Below are positions 17,125-25,949 of a stretch of 64,000 nt of DNA, piece after piece (within the stretch, counting starts at the first letter, position 1; every line of letters begins with the position of its first letter). Location of the stretch: assembly GCF_002741055.1 (NCBI RefSeq), contig NZ_CP016809.1, positions 6,364,501 through 6,428,500 on the forward strand. The letters are read 5' to 3'. Below the pieces are notes generated by a model. It saw nothing but the letters and a program-made list of their open reading frames with translations. It was not told the DNA's origin and searched no databases. The DNA is from Paenibacillus ihbetae (GTDB lineage Bacteria > Bacillota > Bacilli > Paenibacillales > Paenibacillaceae). The translations under genes and the position numbers were made by a program.

Positions 17125-18165
17125 TTACATCGTACTAGTGTCAATGACGAAGCGATATTTCACATCGGAGGCTAATACGCGTTCGTAAGCTTCGTCAATT
17201 TGGTCCGCTGAGATCACTTCGATCCTAGGGGAAATGTTATGCTTGGCACAGAAGTTTAACATTTCCTGAGTCTCTTGAATACCTCCAATCATTGATCCGG
17301 CGAACGAACGGCGATGACCGATGAGCGACATCACGTTCAAGGACAAAGGTTCGCCGGGAGCACCGACATTAACCAAGGTTCCGTCAAGCGTGAGCAATGA
17401 AAAATATGCGTCCATGTCGATTTTGGCGCTGACCGTGTTAATAATTAAGTCAAAGGATCCCACAAGCTTCTCGAAAGTTTCCGGGTTGCTTGTGGCGAAG
17501 TAGTGATCCGCGCCCAATTGCAGCCCATCCTCTTTTTTCTTTAAGGATTGCGAGAGAACGGTCACCTCGGCACCCATGGCATGAGCTATTTGGACAGCCA
17601 TATGGCCGAGACCGCCCATACCAACCACCGCTACTTTTTTACCCGGACCCGCACCCCAGTGGTTCAACGGCGAATATGTCGTAATTCCTGCGCAAAGCAA
17701 TGGAGCAGCTGCATCAAGCGCGATGTTATCCGGGATTCGGACTACAAAGTTCTCGGTAACAACAATATGGGTAGAATATCCACCCTGTGTAGGCTCGCCG
17801 TATTTGTCAACGCCGGCGTAGGTGGGGACATTTCCTTTAAGGCAGTATTGTTCTTCGCCCTTACGGCAGTTCTCACATTCGCCGCAGGAATCCACCATAC
17901 AGCCGACCCCAACCCGGTCGCCTACCTTGTACTTTGTGACCTCCGGGCCAACATCCGTGACTATTCCCGCGATCTCATGTCCAGGTACGAGCGGATAGTT
18001 CACAGGTCCCCATTCACCGTGAGCCGTATGAATGTCAGAATGGCAGATGCCGGCATATTTAATTTCAATCAGCACATCGTGCGAATCAAGATCACGTCTT
18101 TGTATTTCAGCAGCTCGAAACGGTTTGTCCGGACCATCCACAGCTCTTGCTTTAGCAATTATCAT
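17125..18165 (-). CDS. Zinc-dependent alcohol dehydrogenase (cinnamyl/AdhA type)
   Basis: The 346-residue medium-chain dehydrogenase would oxidise alcohols or reduce aldehydes with NAD(P). Zinc ligands are visible: Cys41 in GICHSDIH, His63-Glu in PGHEIAG for the catalytic site, and the four-Cys structural site [15 protein letters not shown] near residues 95-109. The cofactor motif is [28 protein letters not shown] near residue 180. [20 protein letters not shown] and [15 protein letters not shown] are typical of the YahK/AdhC-like group. AGGAGG lies 8 bases before the ATG. It is divergent from a TetR-type regulator that probably responds to an aldehyde or related toxic compound. Confidence 0.9.
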   Translation of the reverse strand: MIIAKARAVDGPDKPFRAAEIQRRDLDSHDVLIEIKYAGICHSDIHTAHGEWGPVNYPLVPGHEIAGIVTDVGPEVTKYKVGDRVGVGCMVDSCGECENCRKGEEQYCLKGNVPTYAGVDKYGEPTQGGYSTHIVVTENFVVRIPDNIALDAAAPLLCAGITTYSPLNHWGAGPGKKVAVVGMGGLGHMAVQIAHAMGAEVTVLSQSLKKKEDGLQLGADHYFATSNPETFEKLVGSFDLIINTVSAKIDMDAYFSLLTLDGTLVNVGAPGEPLSLNVMSLIGHRRSFAGSMIGGIQETQEMLNFCAKHNISPRIEVISADQIDEAYERVLASDVKYRFVIDTSTM

Positions 18166-18397
18166 GAATAATACCTCCTATGGTTTGGAATCTAGAAGTC
18201 TTTTGGGCGAAGCCTCATCATGTTTGCCAAGGATGCAATAAAACTACGATTGATGCATTCACGACATCTGTCTATAATTTAAAATATATGAAAATGGAAG
18301 ACAAGGCTTATAAATCGTTAATTTCATCGATTTTATTGTTTAAACAACAAATCAATAAAAATTGTCGATGATCTCATGGAATGCAGGAGGGGTAATT

Positions 18398-18943
18398 TTG
18401 GTAAAAGTGGATCGCCGAATAATTAGAACCCAGGAAGCCATTAAAAAGGCATTTCTTGAATTGATGGCCGAAAAGGATTTCGACAGCATTACCATTCAGG
18501 AAATTTCGGATCGCGCCAATATTAACCGTGCGACGGTTTATCTTCATTATTTGGACAAATTTGATTTGCTGGATAAGATCATTGAAGAACATGTCAAGAA
18601 CATGAGTGATCTTTGCGAAGCTGAAGCCGATCTGGATTGGATTGAAGGAACGGTACACTGCATGGAATATCTTGAACGGAACTACTTGTTTTTTTCGACA
18701 ATGCTGGCGAGTGAAGGAGCCCGATATTTCCGCAGCCGGTTTGTCCAGCATCATATCGAAGAGTTTAAAAAAGACGTGGATATCACCAAAGGTAAAAATC
18801 TAGGTCAAAATGAAGATATTGTAGTTGAGTTTGCAGCCAATGCTTATGTTGGCGTTGTGGAATGGTGGCTCAAGAATAAGATGCCTTACCCACCGCGGGT
18901 AATGGCAGAAAAAGTGGGGGACTTATTAGAGAGGATTCTTTAG
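18398..18943 (+). CDS. TetR-family transcriptional regulator
   Basis: The 181-residue protein has an N-terminal TetR HTH: RRIIRTQEAIKKAFLELMAEKDFDSITIQ, then EISDRANINRATVYLHYLDK. The C-terminal helical domain ends with VEWWLKNKMPYPPRVMAEKV, a pattern of the group that includes YvdT/DhaS-like regulators. AGGAGG (18385-18390) lies 7 bases before a TTG at 18398, and the protein would then start VKVDRRI; in-frame upstream ATGs have no ribosome binding site. It is divergent from the alcohol dehydrogenase gene. Confidence 0.87.
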   Translation: MVKVDRRIIRTQEAIKKAFLELMAEKDFDSITIQEISDRANINRATVYLHYLDKFDLLDKIIEEHVKNMSDLCEAEADLDWIEGTVHCMEYLERNYLFFSTMLASEGARYFRSRFVQHHIEEFKKDVDITKGKNLGQNEDIVVEFAANAYVGVVEWWLKNKMPYPPRVMAEKVGDLLERIL

Positions 18944-18964
18944 CGGGTGCATCAAGTGAGTATT

Positions 18965-18992
18965 GGAACTAACTGAAAGGAACTAACTGAAA
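18965..18992. repeat. Two perfect tandem copies of a 14-base unit
   Basis: GGAACTAACTGAAA occurs twice in direct tandem just after the TetR stop codon. No function is apparent. Confidence 0.8.
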
Positions 18993-19018
18993 TGTACTTC
19001 AGGTATAAATCCAAGCAG

Positions 19019-19163
19019 CTACTTTCCCGAGCCTTTGGATGCTCTCTCCATTAGGAATCCCGTATGCTTTGCGTACCGTTTGTATTTTAAGAAACGATCT
19101 CGTGCTTCAAAGAAGCCATTCAAAATTATGCCATCGCCAAACACGAACGGAGAGATTAGTTGA
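19019..19163 (-). pseudogene. Possible remnant of a protein-coding gene C-terminus
   Basis: The minus strand has an open stretch of about 48 codons, including PFVFGDGIILNGFFEARDRF and ending at TAG (complement 19019-19021), with protein-like composition. It has no start signal and a TAG directly upstream. I do not recognise the parent family. It may be chance coding-like sequence. Confidence 0.25.
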
Positions 19164-19229
19164 ACAGAAAACTAAAGAACGTATGGTAAAATATCGACCA
19201 TAAAATAATAAAAGCAAATGGGGGGGGAA

Positions 19230-19877
19230 ATGGACCTTATTTTACAAACCATAGCCAATTCGGTTAGAGGAGAAGATAACAGAGTTATCATTGGGATATC
19301 AGGTCATGGCGCGTCTGGGAAAACAACGTTTGCCCATAATCTTGTAAAGCTTCTGGGGCATGACAGCGTAAATTACATCAACACCGATCCTTATATTATC
19401 GGTTCTCAACTTAGGAAATACACGTTAATAGACTACGAATACAGGAATGAACAGCATCAAGCGAAAATGACGGCTTGTCATCCTGCCGCTCATCATGTTT
19501 TCGCATTAGAAAGAGACATTCATATGTTGAGAGACGGGCTGGATTTTTATACGATAGGAACGAACTTCACAAAGAGTGTGTTGGTCTCTTCTGAAAAGAA
19601 AATTAATATCGTGGAGGGCATGACCGTTGCCTTTACGGATCCCAATCTGTATGATCTGAAAATTTACTTATATACGGATGGGGAAACCGAGCTCTTGAGA
19701 GGGAGCAGTCGTGATGTTGCTGAAAGAGGGACGGATATCCATTATTTAAGAAAATCGCATGAAGAGCGAAGAATTCAATATGATCTATTTATGCATCCTT
19801 ATCATCGTAACTTTGACTTGGTCATAAAGAATTCCAACGAAGACTATATTCTTGAAAAAGGGAGCATTAATAAATGA
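19230..19877 (+). CDS. P-loop kinase of the uridine kinase/phosphoribulokinase type
   Basis: The 215-residue protein has a Walker A motif GISGHGASGKTT near residues 22-33, then YINTDPYII at the position of the acceptor-binding loop of uridine kinases, INIVEGMTVAF resembling the Walker B region, and DLKIYLYTD followed by the Arg-rich segment SRDVAERG. It is shorter than or equal to uridine kinase and its acceptor is unknown. A run of seven G before ATG 19230 acts as the likely ribosome binding site; ATG 19218 lies before that run and lacks one. It stands alone between the TetR gene and the convergent MetX-like gene. Confidence 0.78.
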   Translation: MDLILQTIANSVRGEDNRVIIGISGHGASGKTTFAHNLVKLLGHDSVNYINTDPYIIGSQLRKYTLIDYEYRNEQHQAKMTACHPAAHHVFALERDIHMLRDGLDFYTIGTNFTKSVLVSSEKKINIVEGMTVAFTDPNLYDLKIYLYTDGETELLRGSSRDVAERGTDIHYLRKSHEERRIQYDLFMHPYHRNFDLVIKNSNEDYILEKGSINK

Positions 19878-19913
19878 TTGTGCGACTCATCAAGGAACAT
19901 TTATAAAACAAGC

Positions 19914-19940
19914 AGGCAGCCAATCCAGGATTGGCTGCCT
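19914..19940. terminator. Near-perfect palindrome, likely terminator
   Basis: A 13-base arm (19914-19926) and its exact complement (19928-19940) flank a single base. On the minus strand it is followed by a T-rich tract, so it mainly fits termination of the MetX-like gene; it also follows the kinase gene. Confidence 0.6.
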
Positions 19941-19999
19941 TCGGGCAGGCCCGGCAAGTACGATCACATATTAAATGGATCGATCAAGTAATTGTTAAA

Positions 20000-21019
20000 C
20001 TATCCGTTCTTACGAAGCGCTAATAAGCGTTTAAGATTGTCATCAATCCACTCATTATCAGCACGGTTGATTCCCCGACCCGCAAAATGTCCCCAGATCG
20101 ACGCGATCGGCATAAATACAGCATTAGGTATACGCTTCGCCTCGTATTCGTTATCGTCCGCCGGGCAGAAGAGATCCGTGCTCCCTGGCATGACGCAGGC
20201 AAGTGCTCGAATGCTTCTGAGCGCCTTATCGAAATCTCCGTTATAGGTGGGATTTGCACTAATATCTGCATGTTGCCCTGTCCATAGCATGGCGAGAACA
20301 TTGTGCGGATCCATCTGCATAAAGCTATCTTCCCAGAAGCCAGCCACAAAATCCGTCAATGCATCAAATCCCAGCTCACGATAAAGCTCCTCCCTGTAAA
20401 ACGCCTGCGATAAGCCCCATCCCGCATAGACGCGGCCTACGGCGCGCATGTCAGCAGCGGTCAACTCGTTTAGTTGATGGGAGTCGAAGCGGACTGCAGC
20501 CATAAGCGCGGCTTTCATTCCTTCCAAGACCACATACGTTTGAGGCCAGGTCTTCGCAACGCCGGCGAAAGGGGCAATTCTCTCCACCATATCGGGATAG
20601 CTTGCTCCCCATTGGAATGCCTGAATGCCTCCCATGGACCATCCAACGACGAGCGCGATTTTTTCAATGCCGAATGCTTCGGTCACCAGCCGATGCTGGA
20701 AATTAACGTTATCATAGATGGTTACCTGCGGAAAATGAGCCCGGTCGAATGGGGGAGGCGTGTTGCTGGGAGACGAGGATAAGCCATTGCCCAACAGATT
20801 TGGAACGATAATGAAGTAGTCTCTTGGATCGAGCGCCATACCATTACCAATCAACCATTCATTCTGAACATGCTGGTCACCAAAAGCCGTAGGATAGACG
20901 ATGACATTATCTTTCTTTTCATTCAATTGTCCATAGGTTTTATAAGCAAGAAAAGCGTTTGGTAGCGTCACCCCGGACTGCAAGGCAACGTCGCCCAAAT
21001 TAAAAATTTCATAATCCAT
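20000..21019 (-). CDS. Alpha/beta-hydrolase of the MetX (homoserine O-acyltransferase)-like family
   Basis: The 339-residue protein has the alpha/beta-hydrolase fold with nucleophile elbow VGWSMGGIQAFQW and upstream LLGNGLSSSPSN and RAHFPQVTIYDNV segments typical of the MetX-like group. A C-terminal His in IWGHFAGRG probably completes the triad. Similar proteins are often annotated as homoserine acetyltransferase, but many are hydrolases of unknown substrate and no methionine genes are nearby. The start at ATG 21019 follows AAGGGAG by 11 bases; the frame is open for 64 codons further without support. It is divergent from a LysR regulator. Confidence 0.8.
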   Translation of the reverse strand: MDYEIFNLGDVALQSGVTLPNAFLAYKTYGQLNEKKDNVIVYPTAFGDQHVQNEWLIGNGMALDPRDYFIIVPNLLGNGLSSSPSNTPPPFDRAHFPQVTIYDNVNFQHRLVTEAFGIEKIALVVGWSMGGIQAFQWGASYPDMVERIAPFAGVAKTWPQTYVVLEGMKAALMAAVRFDSHQLNELTAADMRAVGRVYAGWGLSQAFYREELYRELGFDALTDFVAGFWEDSFMQMDPHNVLAMLWTGQHADISANPTYNGDFDKALRSIRALACVMPGSTDLFCPADDNEYEAKRIPNAVFMPIASIWGHFAGRGINRADNEWIDDNLKRLLALRKNG

Positions 21020-21112
21020 CGTATTGTTTGCTCCCTTCAGAAATGTAATCCTAGATATAAGAATGGAATTCTTGTTGTTAGTATAGATCCGTGATACTCT
21101 CAATAAAAGTGA

Positions 21113-21123
21113 TTGAAATTCAA
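21113..21123. promoter_or_regulatory. Palindromic box between the MetX-like and lysR genes
   Basis: TTGAAATTCAA is a perfect palindrome in the 146-base divergent intergenic region and is a plausible LysR-type recognition element. No further evidence supports it. Confidence 0.3.
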
Positions 21124-21165
21124 AGCTATGTTCAATAAATTTGACAGTAAACGGAGGATCGGAGG

Positions 21166-22065
21166 ATGGAATTGCGTCAACTGAATACGTTCCGCACGGT
21201 TGCATCCACATTAAATTTCAGTCGAGCTGCGGAAGTGCTGAACTATGTCCCCTCCAACGTCACGATGCAAATAAAAGCATTGGAGGATGAGCTTGGCGTT
21301 CGTCTGTTTGACCGTTTGGGCAAGCAACTCGTTCTCACGACGGCGGGCCAACGCTTTTTGACGCATATCGAAGGCGTGCTGAACCAATTGGACGAAGCTC
21401 GCAGCGTCGTTCATAACAATGAAAGCTTAAGCGGTATCCTGACGATCAGTGCCAACGAGGTTCTTTGCGCTTATCGGCTTCCCGCAGTTTTTCAACGTTT
21501 TCGTTCGCGTCATCCGGGTGTGCGCCTCATCTTCCGCTCCGTTCCCAATCAGGAACTCAAGCAATCGCTCTTTGATGGAACTGCGGATGTCGTCTTTATG
21601 TTGGACGAGCCCATTCGCTCAAGCGGACTTGCAGTGGAGCCGATGCTGGAAGAAACGTTCCGATTGTTTGCCGCTCCGGACCACCCGCTAGCGCAACGAA
21701 CGGAGCTGCAGTTAGAGGATTTTCACGGGGAAGTGTTCCTGACGAATGAAAAAGGGTGTCCCTATCGAACCATGTTTGACCGGTCATTTGAGAAAGAGGG
21801 CATTGATAGCATTACGTATTTGGAGTTTCAAAGTGCCGAAGCCATTAAACAATGCGCAATTACGGGTATCGGCATTGCTTTTCTTCCTGAAATCGTCGTA
21901 GAAGCCGAGGTTGAACGCTGGGAGCTTGTTGCACTTCCTTGGCAAATTCCCGACTTGCACGTGTATACACAGATGCTATGGCATAAAGACAAGTGGCTTT
22001 CACCGATCATATTATCCTTCATAGAGACAGCCAGGGAGCTTATGGCTATAGAGGAGGAGAGTTAA
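21166..22065 (+). CDS. LysR-family transcriptional regulator
   Basis: The 299-residue protein has an N-terminal winged HTH (residues 1-60: MELRQLNTFRTVASTLNFSR, AAEVLNYVPSNVTMQIKALE, ELGVRLFDR) and a periplasmic-binding-protein-like effector domain (residues 90-295). GGAGG at 21153-21157 precedes the ATG by 8 bases. It is divergent from the MetX-like hydrolase gene, the classical LysR arrangement, so that gene is the likely target. The co-inducer is unknown. Confidence 0.92.
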   Translation: MELRQLNTFRTVASTLNFSRAAEVLNYVPSNVTMQIKALEDELGVRLFDRLGKQLVLTTAGQRFLTHIEGVLNQLDEARSVVHNNESLSGILTISANEVLCAYRLPAVFQRFRSRHPGVRLIFRSVPNQELKQSLFDGTADVVFMLDEPIRSSGLAVEPMLEETFRLFAAPDHPLAQRTELQLEDFHGEVFLTNEKGCPYRTMFDRSFEKEGIDSITYLEFQSAEAIKQCAITGIGIAFLPEIVVEAEVERWELVALPWQIPDLHVYTQMLWHKDKWLSPIILSFIETARELMAIEEES

Positions 22066-22123
22066 AAAGTATATCTTAGGTGCTAAGGTGAAAACGTGGG
22101 AAGCGGACTGCGAGTGAAAAAAC

Positions 22124-22152
22124 TTGACAAAATTATTTATTTATGCTATAAT
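22124..22152 (+). promoter_or_regulatory. Perfect-consensus sigma-A promoter
   Basis: TTGACA (22124-22129), a 17-base spacer and TATAAT (22147-22152) with a TG one base before the -10 (extended -10). It should be very strong and drives the methyltransferase gene through a hairpin leader. Confidence 0.9.
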
Positions 22153-22177
22153 TTACATCCATAAACATTTGATTTAC

Positions 22178-22212
22178 AATAAGATTCTCCTGGCCAGGGG
22201 AATCTTATTTTT
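22178..22212 (+). terminator. Terminator-like hairpin between promoter and methyltransferase
   Basis: AATAAGATTC (22178-22187) pairs perfectly with GAATCTTATT (22200-22209). Between them lies CCTGGCCAGG, and a T-rich tract follows. It starts only about 20 bases after the expected transcription start and ends 3 bases before the GGGAGA of the gene, so it can act as an attenuator or as a 5' stabilising hairpin. Confidence 0.65.
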
Positions 22213-22227
22213 ATGGGAGAACAAAGC

Positions 22228-23142
22228 ATGAAACAAAATGAATCCAGTTTAACGTCCTTGATATCGGCTTTTGGCCGGGCATATCACAGCAAATATGACA
22301 CACCGATAATTTTTGATGATTTTATGGCAAACCGTTTGATATCCGAAGAAGAATTCTCGGCAATCAGCAAAAACATGATTAATGGCATACAGTTTTTCAA
22401 TCGTGAGATCGGGCAGCAATTTAAAGAGGCTCCAGCTGAAATTTTGAAATGGATCACACAGATCCAGCTTTCCCCGGTTTCCCTAGCACGCTCCGCCTAT
22501 TGTGAAAAAGTATTGCTCAATGAAATCATGCTAGGTGTCAAACAGTATGTCATACTGGGAGCAGGCATGGACACATTCTGTTTCCGATACCCGGAGCTGG
22601 AGCACAGCTTAAATGTATTTGAAATCGATCACCCGGCTACTCAGGAGATGAAAAAGAAGAGGTTGGAGACTGCAGAACTCAATATTCCGAGTAATCTTTA
22701 TTTTGTTTCAACAGACTTTACCACGCAGTTCTCCTATGAATCTTTATCAAACATAGGATTTGAACACCAAAAAACGTTCTTCAGCCTCTTGGGCGTTTCC
22801 TACTACCTATCTGAAGAAGAAAATGAAACCTTGCTGCATCAATTGTTTGCCAATGTCCCATCAGGAAGCTCGATCGTTTTTGATTATGCGGATGAGAATT
22901 TCTTCGTAGAAAAAGGAAAGTTTAATCGCGTTGAAAATATGGTGAAAATGGCTGCAGCAAGTGGAGAACCGATGAAAGCATGCTTCTCTTATCAAAAAAT
23001 CGAAAAATTACTGGAAAGATCGGGTTTGTTGATTTATGAACATCTCTCGCCAACAAAGATCCAGGAGCTTTTCTTCCGCGATCGGACGGATTATTTATCT
23101 GCATTCGAGACCATCCACTTTATTCACGCCGTAAAGAAATAA
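22228..23142 (+). CDS. SAM-dependent methyltransferase, leucine carboxyl methyltransferase (LCMT/PPM) family
   Basis: The 304-residue protein resembles the bacterial LCMT-like family: R-A-Y at the N-terminus (SLISAFGRAYHS), the conserved KQYVILGAGMDTFCFR SAM-binding loop near residue 110, FEIDHPATQEMKKKR as the second glycine/acid motif, and SLLGVSYYLSEEE. In the bacterial family substrates are small molecules or unknown, sometimes in natural-product pathways. ATG 22228 follows GGGAGA by 7 bases; the in-frame ATG at 22213 lies inside the hairpin tail. Strong promoter plus leader hairpin suggest tight conditional control. Confidence 0.85.
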   Translation: MKQNESSLTSLISAFGRAYHSKYDTPIIFDDFMANRLISEEEFSAISKNMINGIQFFNREIGQQFKEAPAEILKWITQIQLSPVSLARSAYCEKVLLNEIMLGVKQYVILGAGMDTFCFRYPELEHSLNVFEIDHPATQEMKKKRLETAELNIPSNLYFVSTDFTTQFSYESLSNIGFEHQKTFFSLLGVSYYLSEEENETLLHQLFANVPSGSSIVFDYADENFFVEKGKFNRVENMVKMAAASGEPMKACFSYQKIEKLLERSGLLIYEHLSPTKIQELFFRDRTDYLSAFETIHFIHAVKK

Positions 23143-23233
23143 GATGCTAAGCCCTGAAGTCCGATTGCGCGGCATTTGCACGTAAAGAGACGTTTTTACA
23201 GTAGAATATTTCTTATGTTCAAGGAGGTAAAAC

Positions 23234-24136
23234 ATGGACTTTACTTTACCGAATGAAGCCGTGCTAGAGGTGAAGCGGTGGCCTAAACATACCATTGCGG
23301 CGGGTCGCCGTCATACCGTTGCTCTTAGTTCGGACGGGACGGTGACAGCAGTGGGGGATAATAAAGACGGCCAATGTGATGTAAGCGGCTGGCACGATAT
23401 CGTCGCGGTTGCGGTCGGTAATGTTCATATGGCGACGAACACGGGGCGAGCTCATTCCGTCGGGCTTAAATCGGATGGCACCGTGGTCGCTGTGGGCTGG
23501 AATAATTACGGCCAATGCAATGTAAGCGAATGGCGGGATATTGCGGCAGTAGCAGCAGGTTGGCGCCGTACGTTCGGCCTTCAATCGGATGGTACGGTGG
23601 TTGCTGCAGGTCGGAATAATGAGGGTCAATGTAATGTAAGCGGGTGGTGCGATATTGCGGCTGTTGCAGCGGGTGACTGGCATACCGTTGGTCTTAAATT
23701 TGACGGTACGGTCGTGACTGCAGGTAATAATCGCTACAGCCAATGCGATGTTGAGGGATGGCGTGACATCGTGGCTGCAGCAGCGGGCTACCTTCATACT
23801 GTCGGCCTTAAATCGGACCGCACCGTGTCGGCAGTGGGCTTGAATAAGCATGGTCAATGTGAAGTAAGCGGCTGGCGTGGTATTGTCGCCATCGCGGCGG
23901 GAAGTTATCATACGCTTGGCCTTAAATCGGACGGCACAGTAGAGGCTGTGGGGATGAATGAGCATGGCCAATGCAATGTAAGCGACTGGCGGGATATTGT
24001 GGCGGTTGCGGCAGGCTGCACTCATTCGCTCGGTCTTAAATCGGACGGCACGGTGGTTGCTGTTGGTGGAAATCGTACCGGCCAATGCGATGTTACCGGT
24101 TGGCAGGGCATCCAACTGCCTGGCAGATCGTTTTGA
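23234..24136 (+). CDS. RCC1-repeat beta-propeller protein
   Basis: The 300-residue protein consists almost entirely of seven repeats of about 40 residues with the core HTVGLKSDGTVVAVG, then N-x-x-GQC-x-V-x-GW-x-DI-x-AVAAG. Seven RCC1 repeats fit a closed seven-bladed propeller. AAGGAGG precedes the ATG. There is no signal peptide or other domain, so the protein probably sits in the cytoplasm and binds a partner; no enzymatic residues are seen. The DNA of the repeats is diverged, so it is not a recent expansion. Confidence 0.87.
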   Translation: MDFTLPNEAVLEVKRWPKHTIAAGRRHTVALSSDGTVTAVGDNKDGQCDVSGWHDIVAVAVGNVHMATNTGRAHSVGLKSDGTVVAVGWNNYGQCNVSEWRDIAAVAAGWRRTFGLQSDGTVVAAGRNNEGQCNVSGWCDIAAVAAGDWHTVGLKFDGTVVTAGNNRYSQCDVEGWRDIVAAAAGYLHTVGLKSDRTVSAVGLNKHGQCEVSGWRGIVAIAAGSYHTLGLKSDGTVEAVGMNEHGQCNVSDWRDIVAVAAGCTHSLGLKSDGTVVAVGGNRTGQCDVTGWQGIQLPGRSF

Positions 24137-24182
24137 GGGATCCATTACCAGGTGGTGAAGCAAGGGATCGACGTTTTCCTTT

Positions 24183-24213
24183 GAAAGTCGCATAACATGC
24201 GGCTTTCTTTTTG
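24183..24213 (+). terminator. Terminator after the RCC1 gene
   Basis: GAAAGTCGCA (24183-24192) pairs with TGCGGCTTTC (24198-24207), with one G-T pair, followed by a T tract. Confidence 0.8.
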
Positions 24214-24559
24214 TTTATTTATATTAGGTCTTGTCCAGCATCAGTTGGAACATGGCTAAAATCGTAAATTGATTAAGTAACAACGAGGCAGTTCAGGTCC
24301 ATTTGCTCCCATGGTTTGTTGTATCCGATCTCCTGCTGTGAACCATGTAAGGAATATCAGGACATGTTATATATAATGACAACCCGTGAAATTTTCAGAA
24401 AACAATATCTTCAACATTTGCAAACAGAAAAGCCGAAACGGCCCCTAATCCCTGGATAAATGCTCAAAACCCCGTATGAAAACGCATTAACAATCAAAGT
24501 TGACCGAACACCTCCCGAGGTTGATGTGAAATAAGTTGACTTAAATTTAGTAAAAAGTA

Positions 24560-24588
24560 TTGAAGTCCATGAAGTGCGATGGTATGAT
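24560..24588 (+). promoter_or_regulatory. Candidate promoter of the yhf-like operon
   Basis: TTGAAG (24560-24565), a 17-base spacer and TATGAT (24583-24588) lie about 55 bases before yhfZ. Confidence 0.55.
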
Positions 24589-24603
24589 GTGTGCAAATAC
24601 AAA

Positions 24604-24619
24604 ATACAGAATATTGTAT
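24604..24619. promoter_or_regulatory. Palindrome, candidate YhfZ operator
   Basis: ATACA-GAATAT-TGTAT lies between the promoter and the ribosome binding site of yhfZ. Its position fits autoregulation by the GntR-like product. Confidence 0.4.
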
Positions 24620-24641
24620 ATTGAGGAGGTGAACCGAAATC

Positions 24642-25559
24642 GTGATTCAAGGATTGAATTCGAAAAGCAGCGTCGTTCTTAAAAGCCTAGCGGAAGAGCT
24701 CCTCTTTATCGAACTGGATTCCCGGATTCCCCGAATCGAGGAGTTGTCGGGCAAATATGGCGTGGGCCGTGGCACGATTCAAAATGTTTTGAAAAAAATG
24801 GAGGAAAGCCAATGCATTACGCTAGAGTCCAGAGGTCATCTCGGCACCTTTCTCCGAAATAAAAACATGGACCTGCTGCTTCAATGCTGCGGGGTGAGCA
24901 GCATTATCGGCGTTATGCCGCTTCCGTACTCCCGTAAATACGAGGGACTGGCTACGGCAATGCATGCCAGCTTCGAAAAAATCGGGATCCCTCTGCACTG
25001 TGCTTTTATGCGCGGAGCGACCGTTCGTCTGGACAATGTCATTGGTGGCCGATATGATTTCGCGCTGGTATCCAAATATGCCGCGATGTCGGCGATCCGC
25101 AAATCGGATGATCTCGTTATTGTAAAGGAATTTGGAGGCGGTTCATACGTTTCCCGTCATGCGGTTGTCTTTGCGGAGGAAACAAACGGAATCCGGGATG
25201 GGATGAAAATCGGCATCGACAGTTACTCGATCGACCAGCAAGTATTAACGAATCTTGAAGTAAAGGACAAGGATGTCGAGCTCATCAACCTGAACTACAT
25301 GCATTTGCTGGAGCATTTAAAAGCCAAGTCGATTGACGCTATGGTTTGGAATGTGGATGAAATCGACAAAGGTTCGTTCTTTTTGTCCGAGCTATCCTCC
25401 AAGGAAGCGTTGGAAATGGACAAAGAAATGAGTCAGGCTGTGTGCGTCATAAACAAGAACAATAAGAAAATGGAGTTTATGTTCAACCAGATCTCAACCG
25501 ATCATGTCATGCAGATTCAGAAACAGGTGGAGCTTGGCGTGCTCATTCCGAAATACTGA
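24642..25559 (+). CDS. yhfZ: YhfZ-like GntR-type transcriptional regulator
   Basis: The 305-residue protein has an N-terminal winged HTH (about residues 10-70: LAEELLFIELDSRIPRIEEL, KYGVGRGTIQNVLKKMEES) and a C-terminal periplasmic-binding-protein-like domain (GVMPLPYSRKYEGLATAMHA onward, with GMKIGIDSYSIDQQVLT). This matches E. coli YhfZ, the regulator of the yhf cluster. GAGGAGGTGA (24623-24632) precedes a GTG start. It opens an eight-gene operon and probably regulates it in answer to a small ligand. Confidence 0.85.
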   Translation: MIQGLNSKSSVVLKSLAEELLFIELDSRIPRIEELSGKYGVGRGTIQNVLKKMEESQCITLESRGHLGTFLRNKNMDLLLQCCGVSSIIGVMPLPYSRKYEGLATAMHASFEKIGIPLHCAFMRGATVRLDNVIGGRYDFALVSKYAAMSAIRKSDDLVIVKEFGGGSYVSRHAVVFAEETNGIRDGMKIGIDSYSIDQQVLTNLEVKDKDVELINLNYMHLLEHLKAKSIDAMVWNVDEIDKGSFFLSELSSKEALEMDKEMSQAVCVINKNNKKMEFMFNQISTDHVMQIQKQVELGVLIPKY

Positions 25560-25577
25560 CAGGGAGCGTGGAGAAGC

Positions 25578-25922
25578 GTGAGTGCTTTGAGGGAACGACT
25601 TGATATTTTATTTTCAACCAATACGATTACACCCGGTGCCATGAAGCTATGCGAGGCCACGATTGAAAATTTTGTACAGCCGGACAATGAGAAGCGATAT
25701 AAAAAGCTGGTGACGCATCTGGGGATGGCCGTCACACGGATCGAGCGGGACGAGGAGCTGAACGCTCCCCCTGAAGAGATCATGCAGGAAATCAGATGCT
25801 CTCAGCATTTTCCCCAAGCTGTAGAGAATGTAAAGTGGATCGAATCCCAGATGGACGTCGAGCTTCCGGATGAGGAAAGACAGTATCTGATCATGCATTT
25901 TGTTAACGCTTCAGAAATGTAA
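25578..25922 (+). CDS. yhfY: YhfY-like PRD-domain protein
   Basis: The 114-residue protein is a single PRD-type helical domain (LREERLDILFS-like helix, then EKRYKKLVTHLGMAVTRIER and the end LPDEERQYLIMHFVNA with the conserved His). PRD domains normally sit in PTS-controlled regulators and can be phosphorylated on His. Here it stands alone, as in the E. coli yhf cluster. It starts at GTG 25578, 18 bases after yhfZ, with a GGAGAAG just upstream. It may relay a signal to YhfZ, which is inference. Confidence 0.78.
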   Translation: MSALRERLDILFSTNTITPGAMKLCEATIENFVQPDNEKRYKKLVTHLGMAVTRIERDEELNAPPEEIMQEIRCSQHFPQAVENVKWIESQMDVELPDEERQYLIMHFVNASEM

Positions 25923-25949
25923 AAAACATATGAAAAGAGGAGAATTGTT

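Larger units (their letters stand above)
24137..24641. other. Intergenic region before the yhf operon
   Basis: It holds the terminator at 24183-24213, about 320 bases (24214-24535) in which no gene or clear structure is seen, and the promoter and operator-like palindrome of the yhf operon. Confidence 0.6.

Noticed and set aside
22169..22231. A TTG-started 20-codon frame running through the methyltransferase leader hairpin
   Set aside because: No ribosome binding site precedes it and it lies almost at the transcription start.
23143..23233. Possible regulatory element between the methyltransferase and RCC1 genes
   Set aside because: Only a ribosome binding site is convincing; no stem or promoter of note is present.
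23264..24193. A 309-codon minus-strand frame opposite the RCC1 gene
   Set aside because: The antisense of a repetitive, GC-biased gene stays open by composition; the plus-strand repeats are clearly the real protein.
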